Below, in pieces: positions 28,401 through 42,000 of a stretch of 64,000 bases of DNA. The position numbers and the translations under genes were made by a program. Origin of the DNA: Rhynochetos jubatus (Eukaryota > Chordata > Aves > Eurypygiformes > Rhynochetidae). Every line of letters begins with the position of its first letter. Position 1 is the first letter of the stretch. The DNA is taken from positions 97,809,086-97,873,085 of the forward strand of contig CM050650.1 of the NCBI GenBank assembly GCA_027574665.1, given 5' to 3'. The notes under the pieces were generated by a model that was not told the origin of the DNA, did no database searches, and saw only the letters and a list, made by a program, of their open reading frames with translations.

Positions 28401-31400
28401 CATCTTATGAAATTTGTTCTTCAATGGCTAGTGTAAGAACAGAAATGAGATCATCAGTTTATAGTGTAATGGATGTATTACCTGAGAAATCTCTGATCTC
28501 TTTTTCCAATACTACTACTGTATTTTATTTAAAACTTTCTTAGGAAAAGATGTGACCTAGAGTCTTATCTCAGGCATGGACATATGTCAAAAAACTTCAG
28601 CTATACCACCTTTCACTTTCTCCCCTCCTCCTGTAAATCTTAAATTCTTTCTTAATCAGCCATCAGCCATCAGCAGTAGCGAACAATTTCGTTTGCAAAG
28701 CTTATAGACTAATTTCAAGGTATATCACTAAGAAATAGCTGATATAGGTTGAATGCTGTCATAAGGCTGAGTCTTTATCTCTGTGTTAGCCACTACATTA
28801 CTACAGTTTTAAAAATTGGGATGTTGCCATATAGTACAGAATCTTCTCCTGTGAATTGTGCTAAGTATTTTCTGAGAAAACGTACTAAGTAGAGCAGATC
28901 TGTTTTCTGAATCTTAAATGGGTTTAGGTGCTGAGCTGTGCAGAAGCAGAACCCACAGTTGTCTTTCAATTCAAACCTCATATTCAAAACCTGAGACTCA
29001 TAGGAAATTCAAGCACCAGTCATTTTGTATTTATGAAAAAACTTTCATTTAAATGGCACTTAAAGTTCTTTTCTTGGATTTAACTCACAAAGATTAACCT
29101 TGAGAATTATTATGTTGGACTGGAATCTTTAAACTCTAAGGTAGTAAAGGTAAGTGATATCAAGCACATCTGAAGACCTTAAAATAAATTATGTCTTAGC
29201 AGTTATACTAACCAGAAATCACATTTTCTTTCTATTGATTTTTCAATTTAATTACAAAAAAGTATACTAAGAAAAATAGGCTAAAAAAAAAAGCGAACCC
29301 TAAAGTTATTAAGGAATTGATTCAAGTTGAAGATACACAGAAAAAGACTGTGAATGATGCCTGATGGAGAATTCCCAAATGAACATACATATCTTGCCAT
29401 GAAAATGTCAAGTTGTGGGGGCAATAGGACTTCCACTTCACGTGAGCAGATGAGACCTAGTGAAAGTCCACCTTAATATGTTCTTTGAGCCTTCCAGGAA
29501 ATCATCTTATGTCTACAGTTTGGGGATATAAAAAAAAATGAAACACAAATTCTCTTCAATGTCACAGGTTGGTCTTCTGAAGAGATACCTAAAAGCTACT
29601 TTCTTGTGGTTGTTGATTTCTGCGCAACAAAACCAGAAATTTGCTGCAAATCACTATTTTCACCACCGCCCTTTAAAACAACTTCAGTTTTGAATGGGAG
29701 ATGTGTATATGTGTATGACCATCTCATACTTCCAAATACCATTTCCCAAAGCATGCAATGGATGTATTTAAACATTTGCATCTCCTTTCATTCTACAAGA
29801 TGTCACTGAAACTCACTCTCACACTACAAAACTGAAGTAGTCGTGTTACTATATTAGGAAATATCCATGAAATTTGGAAGTACTGCTGAATTTTGATGTA
29901 TAACGTATCCAATGCTTTATTTTACAGAATGACACAACCACTTTGAGTCTAAGAAACGTGCCTGGAGAGTAAAGAGAATTTTCACTTTATATTGCCAGAG
30001 AACTACTCATTTCCAATATTTTTCCTGTGAATCCAACAAAACCTACTCAGCACAGAAAGTGACCTTTAATAAATTGCTTCTAAACCTTTACAAATATCAT
30101 AACTGAATTTCAAAATCAAGAAATCCAATTTTTCCACATAATAAAGCTTTTGATGGCTGTATCTGAATGCTTTGATGCCTTTCAAGAAGTTAAATGTTGG
30201 CAGATAAAATTTCTCTTTCCTTATAAGCCATTTTCTTTATGTGTGAATGCACCATCTCTTCTTCCTACAATAAATCTGTCTTGTTAATGGCTAATAGTAC
30301 TCCATGAATTTGTCATTAAATGTCAATTCAACAGTGACCAGTTTCATCTCAACCACTACATGATTGTCATAATGCTTGAACTCCTTTACTCCCTCACTTT
30401 CAGACACAAAAAACCTTAATTCCTACCCATATTCTCTGTTGGCTTGATGTTTTCAGGAAATGTGTTGGTGCATACATAAGGATCTGTAGCATTTTCTGCA
30501 CTGGGGGAGACTACAATCTAAGTTAGTTATTCCCTTGCTTAGGGTCAAAGAGATGTCTTGGCCAATCAGACTAAAAGGGAAGTAAATGGCAAAGTCTAGC
30601 ACTACCACTCCTCTAAGTCATTTGTTCCCCCTTCCCATTTTGTTCTACTATCTCTTGCAAAAGGAAACGCTATGTTATCATAATTTGGAATTAGAATTAT
30701 GTAAATAATAAATTAATAAAAGGCTATTACCTTCCTTAGAAATCTCTAGTGGAAACAAACACAAGCACTTAATTCTCACCTCAGAAAAGTGTGGTCATAT
30801 TGATCCCTTCTGATGTTTAAAGTTAAATCAATCTTTAACTTTTGAGTGGAGTACAGTTAGATATGTACTGTGAGTCTTCCCCTTTTCTGCTGAGACAATG
30901 CTGCTCAGTGTTGTCCCTTGTAAGACCCTTTCTTTCAAACTGGTAATCAGTGAATCAAGAGTCACATATTTAAGCTAGTGCTACCACATGATGTAAAAAA
31001 ATTCTAATGATGCTTTTTTAAAAGCATATATGCAGATTTTAAAAATAAATTATAACCTTTGCTAAACTGTAGTAGTAACATAGGAATAATAATGAAGTTC
31101 TTAATGATAATACCTCTCGTATGTTTCCATGTTATAGTACCCAAGCTTTGCCTATCTGTTGCTAAGAAGAGATCTTTAACACATATTAGCAATCAAAATA
31201 TATATTCACTGTGTAAGTGTACCATTAACAAATAGCTCATTATCTTCCCTTGACTAAAGGAGCCCTAAGATCTCCTTATAATTGGAAAACTATGTAACAA
31301 GAAGTAATTTATCTGACCTATCTTAACAGATACACCCTTGGATAAGATGCTTAAGATGCTGTTGATCCAGTCATGTACTGAACATCCATGGCATAATTTG

Positions 31401-34400
31401 CACACCCATAATTTGCTGGATACAGCACATTTCACATTATAGAGAACATCTCTATATTTCTCATTGAAAAAGAAGGACTTTGACTGGCAGCAACTTGCTA
31501 AATTCAGTTTCACATCATGTGGCCTAGAAGAGTTCACCGACTCATACAATGGTATCAGCTGACTTTTAGAGACATGCAGATGGTGAGTGTATACACGCAA
31601 TTGTCTAAAAGAGCTAATGAAAACTTCCATGATACATAGAAAACACCCAATAATAACAGTGCTCCATTCTCACCAGTTTTTTAACCTTCAGCTTTTTCTT
31701 GGTTATGATAGAAATAGCAATGTTACATTCCAAAAAGGCACACAAGCGAGCCAGTGTTACATCTACCTCAGCAACAAGGAAGCATGCTGTTTCATGCATA
31801 TCATGAATCCACAGTTTGTGCCTGCACTTTCCCATACATCAGTCAAAATGTATGGTTGCTGAACACAGGACAAACTACCAAGATATCTGTGTCTTCAGCA
31901 GTGATTATGATTGATTTTGTATCCACAGTCTGCCGTCTGTAGTCCATGTAACAGAACACGAGTACCTGCTTACTTCTAAGGTAGTATAAGATAATTTAGT
32001 GCAAATCAATCATTTCATAGTTTTAAAAGAAGTGACTTCTGTTACATAGAGAGTTTTATTTTGTAGATTCTCTCCATTTCTCTTGTTTTCCCATTCCATG
32101 ACCAAGAATTTAATATGGATACACAACTGATGTGTCATATTGATGGCATTTTTGAAAGACCCTCATTCCAACAGGACACTTACAGGAGATTTGTCTAACA
32201 AGCTGTCTTTGTACTTATCTTTTCATGTAGTAGTTCTAAGCAAGGTTTCAGCATCCCTTCAGTCTTTCAGTTCTCCTCACCACAGGAATTGGTTAAAGTT
32301 ACACCACGTTTCTCAGCTGTCCCGTAGGACTTTTTGTCATAGCAGTTAGAGAGTACAACAGCACAATAATTTTTTATAGTCTTTGGCTGTGACTCCTTAT
32401 TTACTGTCATCTCAAACCACCTCATTTAAAGGCATGGCCTAAGTGACTTAGGCTTCTAATCTGAACCAAGAGTGGTGCTTTCAAGTGGATGTGGATGCTT
32501 GGATTGGTGGCTGCCAAACGTGCATGGAAGCAGCATGCATCAGCCATCTTATCATGGTCAAAGTGCGATTCAGAGGTAGCACCCTTGCCATAATCTATGA
32601 CAGCCATGTAACAGATTCATCTGTGCTGGTAGTTCTGCATTATTACTATTTCTTTAGCACTCCTCTGTGATATACATTTCAGCAAGGATCATAGTTTGTA
32701 AAAATGAGCTGTCCCAGAAGACAGCACTAAAATGTGCTTGGCAAATGCAGTCACAGGTATTTCTTAACTGCCTTTTTTGGCAACACAAAAAAAAAAAGCA
32801 GCATAATTATTCTGAAATAAAGGATTTTTTTCCCCCTTCTAAAACCAAGAAGTGACTTGTATATGACTTCTTACAGCCTGACTACGTGGTTGGAATTACA
32901 TTTATAAGAACATCTTCTTTTCAGCAACCATCTTGGCAAAACTACTAAATTAGAAAGATTATCACTCAATTAAATTATGCAAATAAATTTGTATGATTCA
33001 AATTTAGATTATATTGTCCCCAACTGATGAACTGAAAGAACTCTTCTGGGATCACTTGGTTATCAACCAAATTGCAATTATGTGTACATAAAAGACAGTC
33101 AAGTCAAGTTCTTATGAAATCTATTCTTGGACTCAGGTGGATTTGTTATTTTTCCATTAAAGAAAAAAAACCTTTTTCAGAATTATTTCATCTAAAGTTA
33201 TGTCATTACTTTTATTTATTGTTACACTTCTTGGTTTTTTTCTGTTCAGCCATAAACAGCTGACAAAACACAGGATAAAGAATGATTATTAAAAGTTTTG
33301 CTTAAAATTCCACTTGCTTTCTAAAAAAACTTATCTTAGAGATCTATTCTGCAGTTAAGCTATGACTGATGATTTACATCTGATTCATGCAGGAGAATGT
33401 CCAGCTTTATAAATATTTAAATCACAGTAATAATTGGAAGAAATGCAGTAGGTACATTTCATCTTCTTAATGGACAATGTTTCTCTTTTACACTGTATCA
33501 TAATATCTCAGTAGACAACAAAACAGACGTTGTCTGTCTTCAGAATCTATGAAATAGAACTTCCTCTTCTTCTATGTACCGTGCATATCAAATTTCCAAT
33601 TTTGCATACTTGTTTTAAAAATGTGATTTCCAGTATTTCTGACTAGCATTGCAGAGATGGATGCTTTGTATCTACTGATGTTGTGATTGTGAATTATTCT
33701 AAATATCTAAGCAAAGTAAATCAACTTAAGTCTTATGGACACAGGCTACAGGCTCTGTTCCAGGCTAGAACGGAGTATTTGGATAATGTCACTCTTCCAA
33801 TGGATAAAACCTTTTTTCTCATTTACGGCACAAATGGAATGTGTCATTAATACCCTTTTCTTGAGTTACTGTCTAGTTCCTAAACTAATGCTGTATTTTG
33901 CTTTTAATGACTCATCTTTTACCCTTTTGCTTAACCACATATGTTATTTGTTAAGAGAGATCAGCTTAGTAAGCTTTTTCAGCTGTCATGTTAAATTGAA
34001 CAAGCCAGCTCTTTGGTCATTTTTCTCCAGGTGGATTCTCTATTCCTATCACTATTCCAGTAGTCCTTCCATTTTTTAGTGTAATTTTCTTAAACGATAA
34101 GGAAGGATAAAATTGCAGAGTAACAGGACATTTGCCGAAACAAGATTATTCTAAGTTTTAAGGTTTTTGCTTGTTTGGTCAGCAGCCTCTTGGTATTTGA
34201 AGAAATAAGATGATGAATGCAAAACGACAGTGTTTCTGTATACTTCTACTCTGTGCTTCAATGTGACTGATTTCAGTTTCACCTTCATCACATTATATGG
34301 AACTCTGCTGTTTGGTTTAGCTGTCTTTTCTAAAGTGATCTATGATATGCTCCATAGAGAAAAAAATAATCCTTTCCTTAGTAAAAAAAATCCAAAAAGA

Positions 34401-34614
34401 AAGTTTTATATATTTTTTCTGTGTTTCCTTCGTACTGAATCACAGCAAAATAACGTACAGAATTGTGTGAGACATTGTTTAATTTGTCTTCCTATGAGAG
34501 AGGATTAACTCTACCTAGCTCCTTCTGGTAGATGTTGGTTTAACCTTCTTTTAAAGATCTTAAATGAGATTGCCAAAGCCTCCCTGAGTATTCCTTTTTG
34601 CCATTTTAACTCTT
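13498..34614. other. Long intergenic stretch, no gene or clear repeat
   Basis: About 21 kb of AT-rich sequence with no supportable coding exon, RNA gene or recognised interspersed repeat. The longest open frame is 140 codons at 28121-28543 (+). In stop-poor chance terms that is about what 64 kb of both strands should give, and it has no domain or signal I recognise. About 20830-21120 is richer in GC than its flanks. About 21230-21500 is followed by TAATTA-bearing AT-rich sequence of the kind often seen in conserved non-coding elements, but conservation cannot be judged here. The lack of LTRs over such a length, compared with the flanks, is noted as a finding. Confidence 0.6.
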
Positions 34615-35219
34615 CATGGTGGGTTGACCCTGGCTGGAGAGCAGGTGCCCATCAAGACGCTCTATCAGTCCCCTCCTCAGCAGGACAGGTAGGGGAGAAA
34701 ATAAGATGGAAGAAAACTCATGGGTCAAGACAAAAGCAGTTTAGTAAAGCAAAAGCAAAGGCTGCATGTGGAAGCAAAGAACAGATTTCTTCTCTAATTC
34801 ACATCAGCAGGTGATGTCCAGCCAATTCTTGGGAAGCAGGGTGTTAGTGTGCACAGTGGTTGCTCTTCAAGGCAAATATTGTAAATAATCAATACACACA
34901 CACAGTCCTCACACACACACACACACAGCCTTGTCCTCCCTTCACTTAACTTTTATTGCTGAGATGATGTCATGTGGTATGGTTTGGACAGTTTGTGTCA
35001 GCTTTCCTGGCTATGTCCCCTTCCAAGATCTTGCCCATCCCTCAGCCTACTGGTGAGGGGGCAATGTTGGAGAGACAACCTTGATGTTGCGTAAGCACTA
35101 CTCAGCAGTAGCCAAAACGCTGGTGTGTTATCAACACCTTTCTAGCTACTAATACAAAGCACAGCACTGTGAGGGCTGCTATGGGGAAAATCAACTCCAT
35201 CTCAGCCAGACCCAGTATA
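34615..35219 (+). mobile_element. Solo LTR with mixed family features (copy D)
   Basis: The opening (CATGGTGGGTTGACCCTGG, with the expected first TG changed to CA) and the ending (CAGCCAGACCCAGTATA) resemble the longer ERVL-like LTRs at 3579-4526 and 35254-36002. The centre, with GGTGATGTCCAGCCAATTC, TGATGTCATGTGGTATGG and a GTGTAAGCACTACT-type block, matches the short family at 10395, 12991, 50176 and 62247. The flanks CTCTT and CTTTT agree at four of five bases, consistent with an aged 5-bp target-site duplication. A CA microsatellite lies inside at about 34893-34926. There is no retroviral interior. Confidence 0.87.
34893..34926. repeat. CA microsatellite inside an LTR
   Basis: Two CA runs separated by a short GTCCT-containing interruption lie within the LTR at 34615-35219. 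It probably expanded after insertion, because the related LTR copies in this window lack it at this position. Confidence 0.9.
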
Positions 35220-35253
35220 CTTTTGCATTAGAGAAAGTTTGTTTACTTGTTCT

Positions 35254-36002
35254 TGTGGTGGGTTAGCTTTGCCTCACAGCAAAATGCCCATCCAGCTACT
35301 CACTCATTCAGGTGGATTGAGGGAGAAAATAGGATGAGGAAGCTTGTGGGTTGTGACAAAACAGGGAGACCACTTCTCAATTACTGTGGTGGGCAAAACA
35401 AGCTTGTCTTGGTCAAAATTAATGTATTTGGTTGCCAATTAAAATTAATGTGGGTAGTGAGAAACAAAAAGACAAACATTATAACAACTCCTTTCCTCAA
35501 CCTTTTCCAATTCTCAGCTACACTCCTTCACTCCAGACTCCTATAGAACCTCACCCTGCCAAGCAGCATAAAGGGATGGGGGTAGGGGGTTATGGTTGGT
35601 ACATAGTGATTTCTCTCTACCACTTCTTTTTCCTCACACTTTTCCCCTGCTCAGGTGTGGGCCTCCCCAGGCTGCAGTTCCTTCAGGAGATACCCGTGTG
35701 CTCCAGCATGGGCTCTTCTCCAGGATTCAGGGGAATATTTGTTCCAGTGCCTGACTGAAGTACCTCCTTGTCTTCTTCCTCTGACTTGGTTGTTGCCCCT
35801 GCTGTTTCTCACTCTTTTTATTCCCTCTTCCAGTGCCTGTAAGGTGTTTTTTCACTTTTTTACATATGTTTTCACAAAGGCACCACCACCTTGGCTGTGG
35901 AGCCCAGCTGCACCCTGCAGTGGGACAGTTGGAGCCCCTCCTCATAGGGACTCTCCTGCAGCCCCCCCTCCCAGCGAAATCTGGACACCTACAACTAATA
36001 CA
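35254..36002 (+). mobile_element. Solo LTR, diverged ERVL-like (copy E)
   Basis: It begins TGTGGTGGGTTAGCTTTGCC and ends CTACAACTAATACA. The internal order follows the LTR at 3579-4526: a start region with TTGAGGGAGAAAATAGGA, CTTGTGGGTTGTGACAAAAC, an A-rich GTGAGAAACAAAAAGACAAA stretch, a CT-rich GC-rich middle with CTCCAGCATGGGCTCTTCTCC, and a CCTGCAGCCCCCC-type end. It is more diverged than the 3579 copy and about 200 bp shorter. The flanks GTTCT and GTTCC match at four of five bases. It lies 34 bp after, and in the same orientation as, the LTR ending at 35219. Open frames of up to 154 codons inside it are compositional. Confidence 0.82.
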
Positions 36003-39000
36003 GTTCCTTTTCATTTTCAATTTAAAACTAAAATATTTGTAATTAAAATTTTGAGTTCTGGTACTACTCTCCACAAACAGGATTCCCTCCCCTCATTTCC
36101 TAGACTTAAAAAATTGTAATCACTTTGTTTTTCAAAGAAATAATGTTTTATAAATCATAGTGCTCTCTAGATTCTTCCATTAATCCATGTCTTTCTCAAA
36201 GTACAGCATATCACGGTTCACCCGAGGCCTAAACTGAACAAGCAAACTTTTATGGACTACATCAAAGCAATTTTTGGCAGCTAGCTCACTGTCCACCCTC
36301 CCACTAACCTCCTGATTACCCCTTCTGGGAAAACATGACATCAGCTTCAGCTCAAGGTACAATACGACTCCCAAAACTGCTCTGAAGAAACCAAAATTGT
36401 TTCCTCAGCTTTTATCTGTGCATTATATATCTACTTCTATATAATTCAGATGCTTGGCTGACTCTCATACTTGGTGCTCCAAAAAAGGAAGAAAGCTTTG
36501 GGGCTGACATGTGCCTATGCTCTCAAAACTTCAGAATTACCTGCATAGGTCAGCACGTTAAGAGGCTAAATACTACTTGATTTCATTGTAGCAATCCTAA
36601 ATCTAAAAATATGTACTATCTAAATTCTAACATTCTTGGAGATGTTTAGATTTTCTGAAGCTGAACACATGCTATGAAATAATTCCATTCTGGTATTAGT
36701 GTGAAGAAATGGTTTTCTGTGGAAAAGCACATATTTAGAAGTAAATGACTCAACAATTTAACATAATATTAAAGTAGATACCTTCAATGTTTTAAATGAT
36801 ATAATAATGATAGAAAAAACCCCACAGTGTTGAAATAGTTCATCAAAAACATGTGTAACATTACCAAACTCAATAAAGAAATGTACTTGATTAGCCCCAT
36901 GAAGGAAAACATTGTGATATGTATCTGGTTACTCACTGAAGACATTTGTCTTGTGTTGCCTAGACAGACTGTCACCATGTTCTCATCCATCTTGGTTACT
37001 CAGAGGATACAATAGAACTATTGATTTGTATTCTTTCTTATACAAATTGTGAAGAGATTTCAGCACTGATAGACAGTTCTGTTGTATTCCTGTGCACAGC
37101 AATTGCTAAGGGAGGTAAAATTATTTATCAGGCAGCTGCAGTATATTTTACTGTGTCTGTTGTTCACCATGAATCCAAATAAGAAAATGTCAAGTTATGG
37201 TATACTGATTGCTCAATGCAGATATTCCATTTTATACACATTTATGAGTAGTGTTCACAGTGCCTTATTTGAAAGCAACATGCATGGAGAAACTTCTAAC
37301 ACTATTATATATGTCACTCCTAATTTAGCTCAACAGATTGAGATTTTTTGCACTGTACCTTAAGTTAATAAAACGAATTTAGTCATCGCTAAAGCACAGG
37401 TTTAAGCAACTTGAAAAACAAAAGAGTCAGACTGTGCATTTGACTACTTATTTACCTTTGTAAATTTAAAGTACCTTTCTGATAGTTAAATAGATCTGTG
37501 TTTTTTCCTGTCATATTCACTGTAAGTGCATATTCAAACCATGCTAAATGAACAATTCACAAATTTTAACACTGAATAGCCCACAGCGTGAGTCACTACT
37601 AAATCTTAAAACTGCAGACTCAGTGACCTGGTGTGTGCAGCAGGTACATATTTTCTCTAATGAAAACATAACAGAAAATAACTCATGCTGATTAACACTA
37701 CCCATCCTTTCTTGTCTTACAGCAAAGAAAAGTCAAGTTCTTGGACATTTTTAGCAGCACCTTAACAACCACAGAGCAGTTTCAAAGACAGAGCCTACCT
37801 CTTCTGCCTCATATAGGCAAAGAAGGCATTATATACAATGCTGCTTGCATAAAAAACAAATTCTTGATGGTAATGTTGCCCAATTTTAACTTCTCTAACA
37901 CCAGAAAATACTAAATGTTTGATGGGCTGCCTTTATGTGAAGGGAGTAAGAGGTCGTAGTGTAGAGGGAGGGAGATAAATACGCTTCACAGACTGTACAG
38001 CTCCATCCCTACCAGTCAATCGAATCAGCTTCAGCCATTCTTCAACACTGAGGGCAGCTGGCATTGAACAGCCTGCGATCACAGTGCTAAACATGTACAC
38101 TCCAAATGCTTATCTCATGCTAACTAGCAGTGAGGACTGGCCTCTGACCCCTGCAGACCGCTGACCCCTGCCCGGCTGGGAGAGGGCCTGCTGCTCTCCC
38201 CCAAACCGTTCACACAGTCTAACAGTACAAACAACCGTCTGGCAGCGCAGCATGCCGGTAACATATAGATTTCCAAATGCAATGTTTACCTTGTCATAAA
38301 ATAGTTATGATACTACCGGGCTTTTTACGCAGACAGAGATGATATTCAGGGTATGTAAGCAGTGACTCAGGACATTTATACTGATCAGTCTCTGCCAAGT
38401 CAAACAAATGAGAGCATTTTCACTGCTCTTTTCGATCAATATGTATTTCATTTCTGGAAACCGTTGGCCTACATCTCAGCAGAAGTTCTCTGTGAGGCAT
38501 GTGTAATCCCAGCAAGGAAGAATTTTCAGGAATAAATCCTTTAGCTGTGAACTTCTGCTTCTTCTGTAGTGGTACTCCGGGGTACCCAAGGGCACCACCA
38601 GCCCTGGGCCCCAGGTTTCCCCTCATCTTGCCCACATCAAACGACCCCATATCAGACCCCAGGGCCATCAGCCCCTTCCTCAGCAATGCCACAGCAGGGC
38701 TGCTCTCCAGTTCCCTACAGACTTGGCCTGCCTGGTCATGGGTGTCTCTGGGATGGGCCCACCCATGGGCCCTCATCCCAGCCTGTTCCCATCCCTGCCT
38801 GTCCCCATCCCCAGGGAGGTGCTCAGGGCTGGGGCTGCCCTGATGCCCCTCAGCTGCCCTGCTCCTGGCCAGGGCCATGGAACAGGCACTGGCTGCCAGG
38901 TCCTGCCCTGACAGACCGCTGGGGAGACCCTGCTGCTGCCAGCATCCAGCCTGGGGATCTGGCAGCCACTACTGTGCCCATACATATAAGACTACTGCAG

Positions 39001-42000
39001 AAAACCACCAATCCCATTTTTTTATGGCACTTCAGAACATTCCAAAATATGAGATCCACTTCCAAAATCCTCTTCCCCATCTTGAAGGCATGAGATCTGA
39101 ATGTATGTGAAAGGAACAGTTTACTTCCCACATGCAAAAAATCATCTATAATGCTAAAGAGATAAAAATCATTCAGATATCTGATGAGGCATTACTGCAG
39201 AGGGTGTGTTTTCCTTAAATAACCTGAGCAAACAAGGTATACGTGTATGTATGAATATATATATATACATATATGCACGCACTGTACTTATATGCACAGT
39301 AAGCTATGCATCTCCTGCAACATAATTATTGACTTGCAGTCCTGATGGACTCTTAAAGAAAAAGAACATTTGTTAAACAGCAGTTAAGTGAAGACTAATA
39401 AGAATCCACTATATTCAATATAAGCCGCAGCTGTAACAAGTAAGGACAATATTGTGTTAGAACTTATGTTTCAAGCTGAGGTTAATAAGTAGGTTTTTCT
39501 AAAGAGGAAAGTGCATAACACATATTAAAATGGAAATATCTGGTCTGTTCCTCACAGACTACCGTCCTCTGAGGTTTTCAGTATCCTCAGCATGCATTGA
39601 TCATCACAGACAGTAAGAGACAGGTTGGTTTACTGCCTTGTAAGGGATTCCCAGCAACTCGCCTTTTAGGTGAGAGTGCTTGAATTCTTTGGCTGAGGTT
39701 TTCATCAAAACAATGACTCATCATAACACAGAACGAGAAGAAAAAGGTTAAATGCATGGAACTGATCATTGATGGGTAACACGCTTCAGTACTTTTTTCA
39801 TACTTAAACAATGGAAGTCAAGCCAAAGCACATTTTATAAATGTCTAGTGTTCAGACCTATGTGAAGCTTCTTTTATGTATACAAATGTAAAAGATGTTG
39901 CAGTTCTGCATGTCAAATATACATAAATGTCAGCAAAGTCTTCTTCGCATGTATTATTAGCAGAATCAGAACTGCATCTTTTTAAGTCCTCAGCTACACA
40001 TTTCCTCATTTGCCACAGGTACTTTTAAAACTTTAGTGTTCCCTATAACCGAATACCTATATTTCATAGTTACAGGATGCAGTTAGAGATGTGTCGGTCT
40101 TTCACAATACAGTTTTCTGTGGCTCAGCATCACCACATAGGCTCTTTGTGTGACATCACAAGTGTTTCCCAGACATGCTAACAAGATATGCTTAACAGTT
40201 AATATCCCTTATTTGTCCCTGTGTCAGTACGCACATACTTGAGACATGAAACTGAACTACTCCAACTGCTTCACATTCCAAATTTTATATTTGAAATTAC
40301 AATGTGACTGAGCATGCACTGTCTTGACACTGAAGGGGATTTGGTGTTTTTTTCATCCCAGTCTTCCCTGATGCTTAAAATGAGTTCAAGCTATTTCCCC
40401 CAAGGGCAGTTTTAACATGATCATTTTTAGACACTCTGTTCTTCCTGTCACGCCCACAGCCTAGTCAGCCCTTTCATTCTAACAAAGCCCTATGTGTTCA
40501 TTTGCATGTAAGAGAGTATTAAATTACTCTACACTTCAAATATTTCAGAATAGAAAATGAGAGACATGACAAACTAAATATAGGAGGCAATTGTAACACA
40601 TACATATAGTATGCATGTCCATCACTTTTTTTATTATTCCAATCAAAACAAAAGAAATCTTTCTCTTTCATTATGTTCTAATTTAATCGATCATAACACT
40701 TCTTTTTTCTAGTTTTCTTTTTAAATGTAATTCTCTTTGAAAAAGTCGCTGTAATCAAACAGTGCAGCACAGCATGATATAATCTTCTCAATACAGCTTT
40801 AGATGAACCTTGTTTGTAACATTTCAGATTTACTTATCATTTGGTATAAACTGATCAGCTTGAATTAGGACGATTTGTACCAGCTGTTTTCCTCTTTTTA
40901 TTTTTTCCCCCCATATATTACATGGATAAATTGTATGACTTAGAGACAAACAGCATAATGTTGATACCTGCCCATTAAAAGTAAAATGAAAGTTAGTAAT
41001 TCATACTATTAGTATAAGTGGCAGATTCCCTGTCTTTAGATATCCAAAGCCAAAACTGGCTGAATTTTCTGAAATTCACACTGTAGTCATCCACAGTTAT
41101 TGGACTCTATAAAAGAATAGATGAGTAAAAATAGTAAACTTTTCTACCTTGGGAATCAGACTAACTTTTAAAATGTTCTATCTGATCTTAAAAACAGTCC
41201 ATGAAACCTGCTTCTTGTATGTTTACAACTTTTTTTAAAATGGAAATTAACAATATTTCAGTTTGCAGTAGCCATTTTATATAGTTTCTTCTTTGGAAAT
41301 ACAGGGAAGGTAAGTAGTGGAAATAACTTAGATCTCTGTAATAGCTCCATTCTAAAATACAAATCAGTGAAATCCTACAATACCAGTTCTACTAATTTAT
41401 CCCGCTGCTCCACAGGTAGACTCAATTTGCAAAAGGTCAGCATGAAGTAAACATCTGTATCACGCAACTAAAAATTAAAGAGAGGACAAGCTAAAATACA
41501 GAAATTGTTTCAGGTCACAGTATATTTGGAACAAACGTAATAAACACAAACTTTGAATATTTGAAAGCTCTGGAACACTGACCTCAATGGGACTGGATCA
41601 ATAGCAGTCAAGGAGAGGCCACTGTTCTGTTCCCCTCTGGGCCAGATGTTTCATTTCCTGCCAAGCCCGTTACCACTAATCACTACTGGGTTTACTCTTA
41701 TAATAGCTAGCTCAATGAAACACTACAGAGAAAAATAATGACATTAAAAAAAAATGCAAGAAGCATTCCTATGTCCTTTCAGTGATAAATATGGATAATA
41801 TCCATCCATAGATATTTTACAAACTTCTGAACAAATGAATGACTACATAGGATTTCCACAGCACATGTTACTATAGATAATAAGAATTAGTAACCATGAC
41901 AGACTTTGTCATGGGTAACTGTAATAATTCCCTTTCTCTTTCATATGCAACATCAGTTCAAACTTAACACTTGACACTGACCTCAATTGCTACGATCGAA

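Noticed and set aside
28121-28543. 140-codon open frame in AT-rich DNA
   Set aside because: It is the longest frame outside GC-rich regions, but about one frame of this length is expected by chance in 64 kb on both strands. It has no recognised domain, signal peptide or splice context.
34520-34610. Possible CR1 piece around TTTAAAGATCTTAAATGAGA
   Set aside because: It faintly resembles text from avian LINE 3' regions, but the match is short and I could not align it to a defined part of CR1.
35432-36119. Open frames of 108-154 codons
   Set aside because: They lie within the LTR at 35254-36002 and reflect its CT-rich, stop-poor middle.
38420-39137. Cluster of open frames up to 174 codons
   Set aside because: They overlap in several frames on both strands over a GC-rich block and have no recognisable domain.
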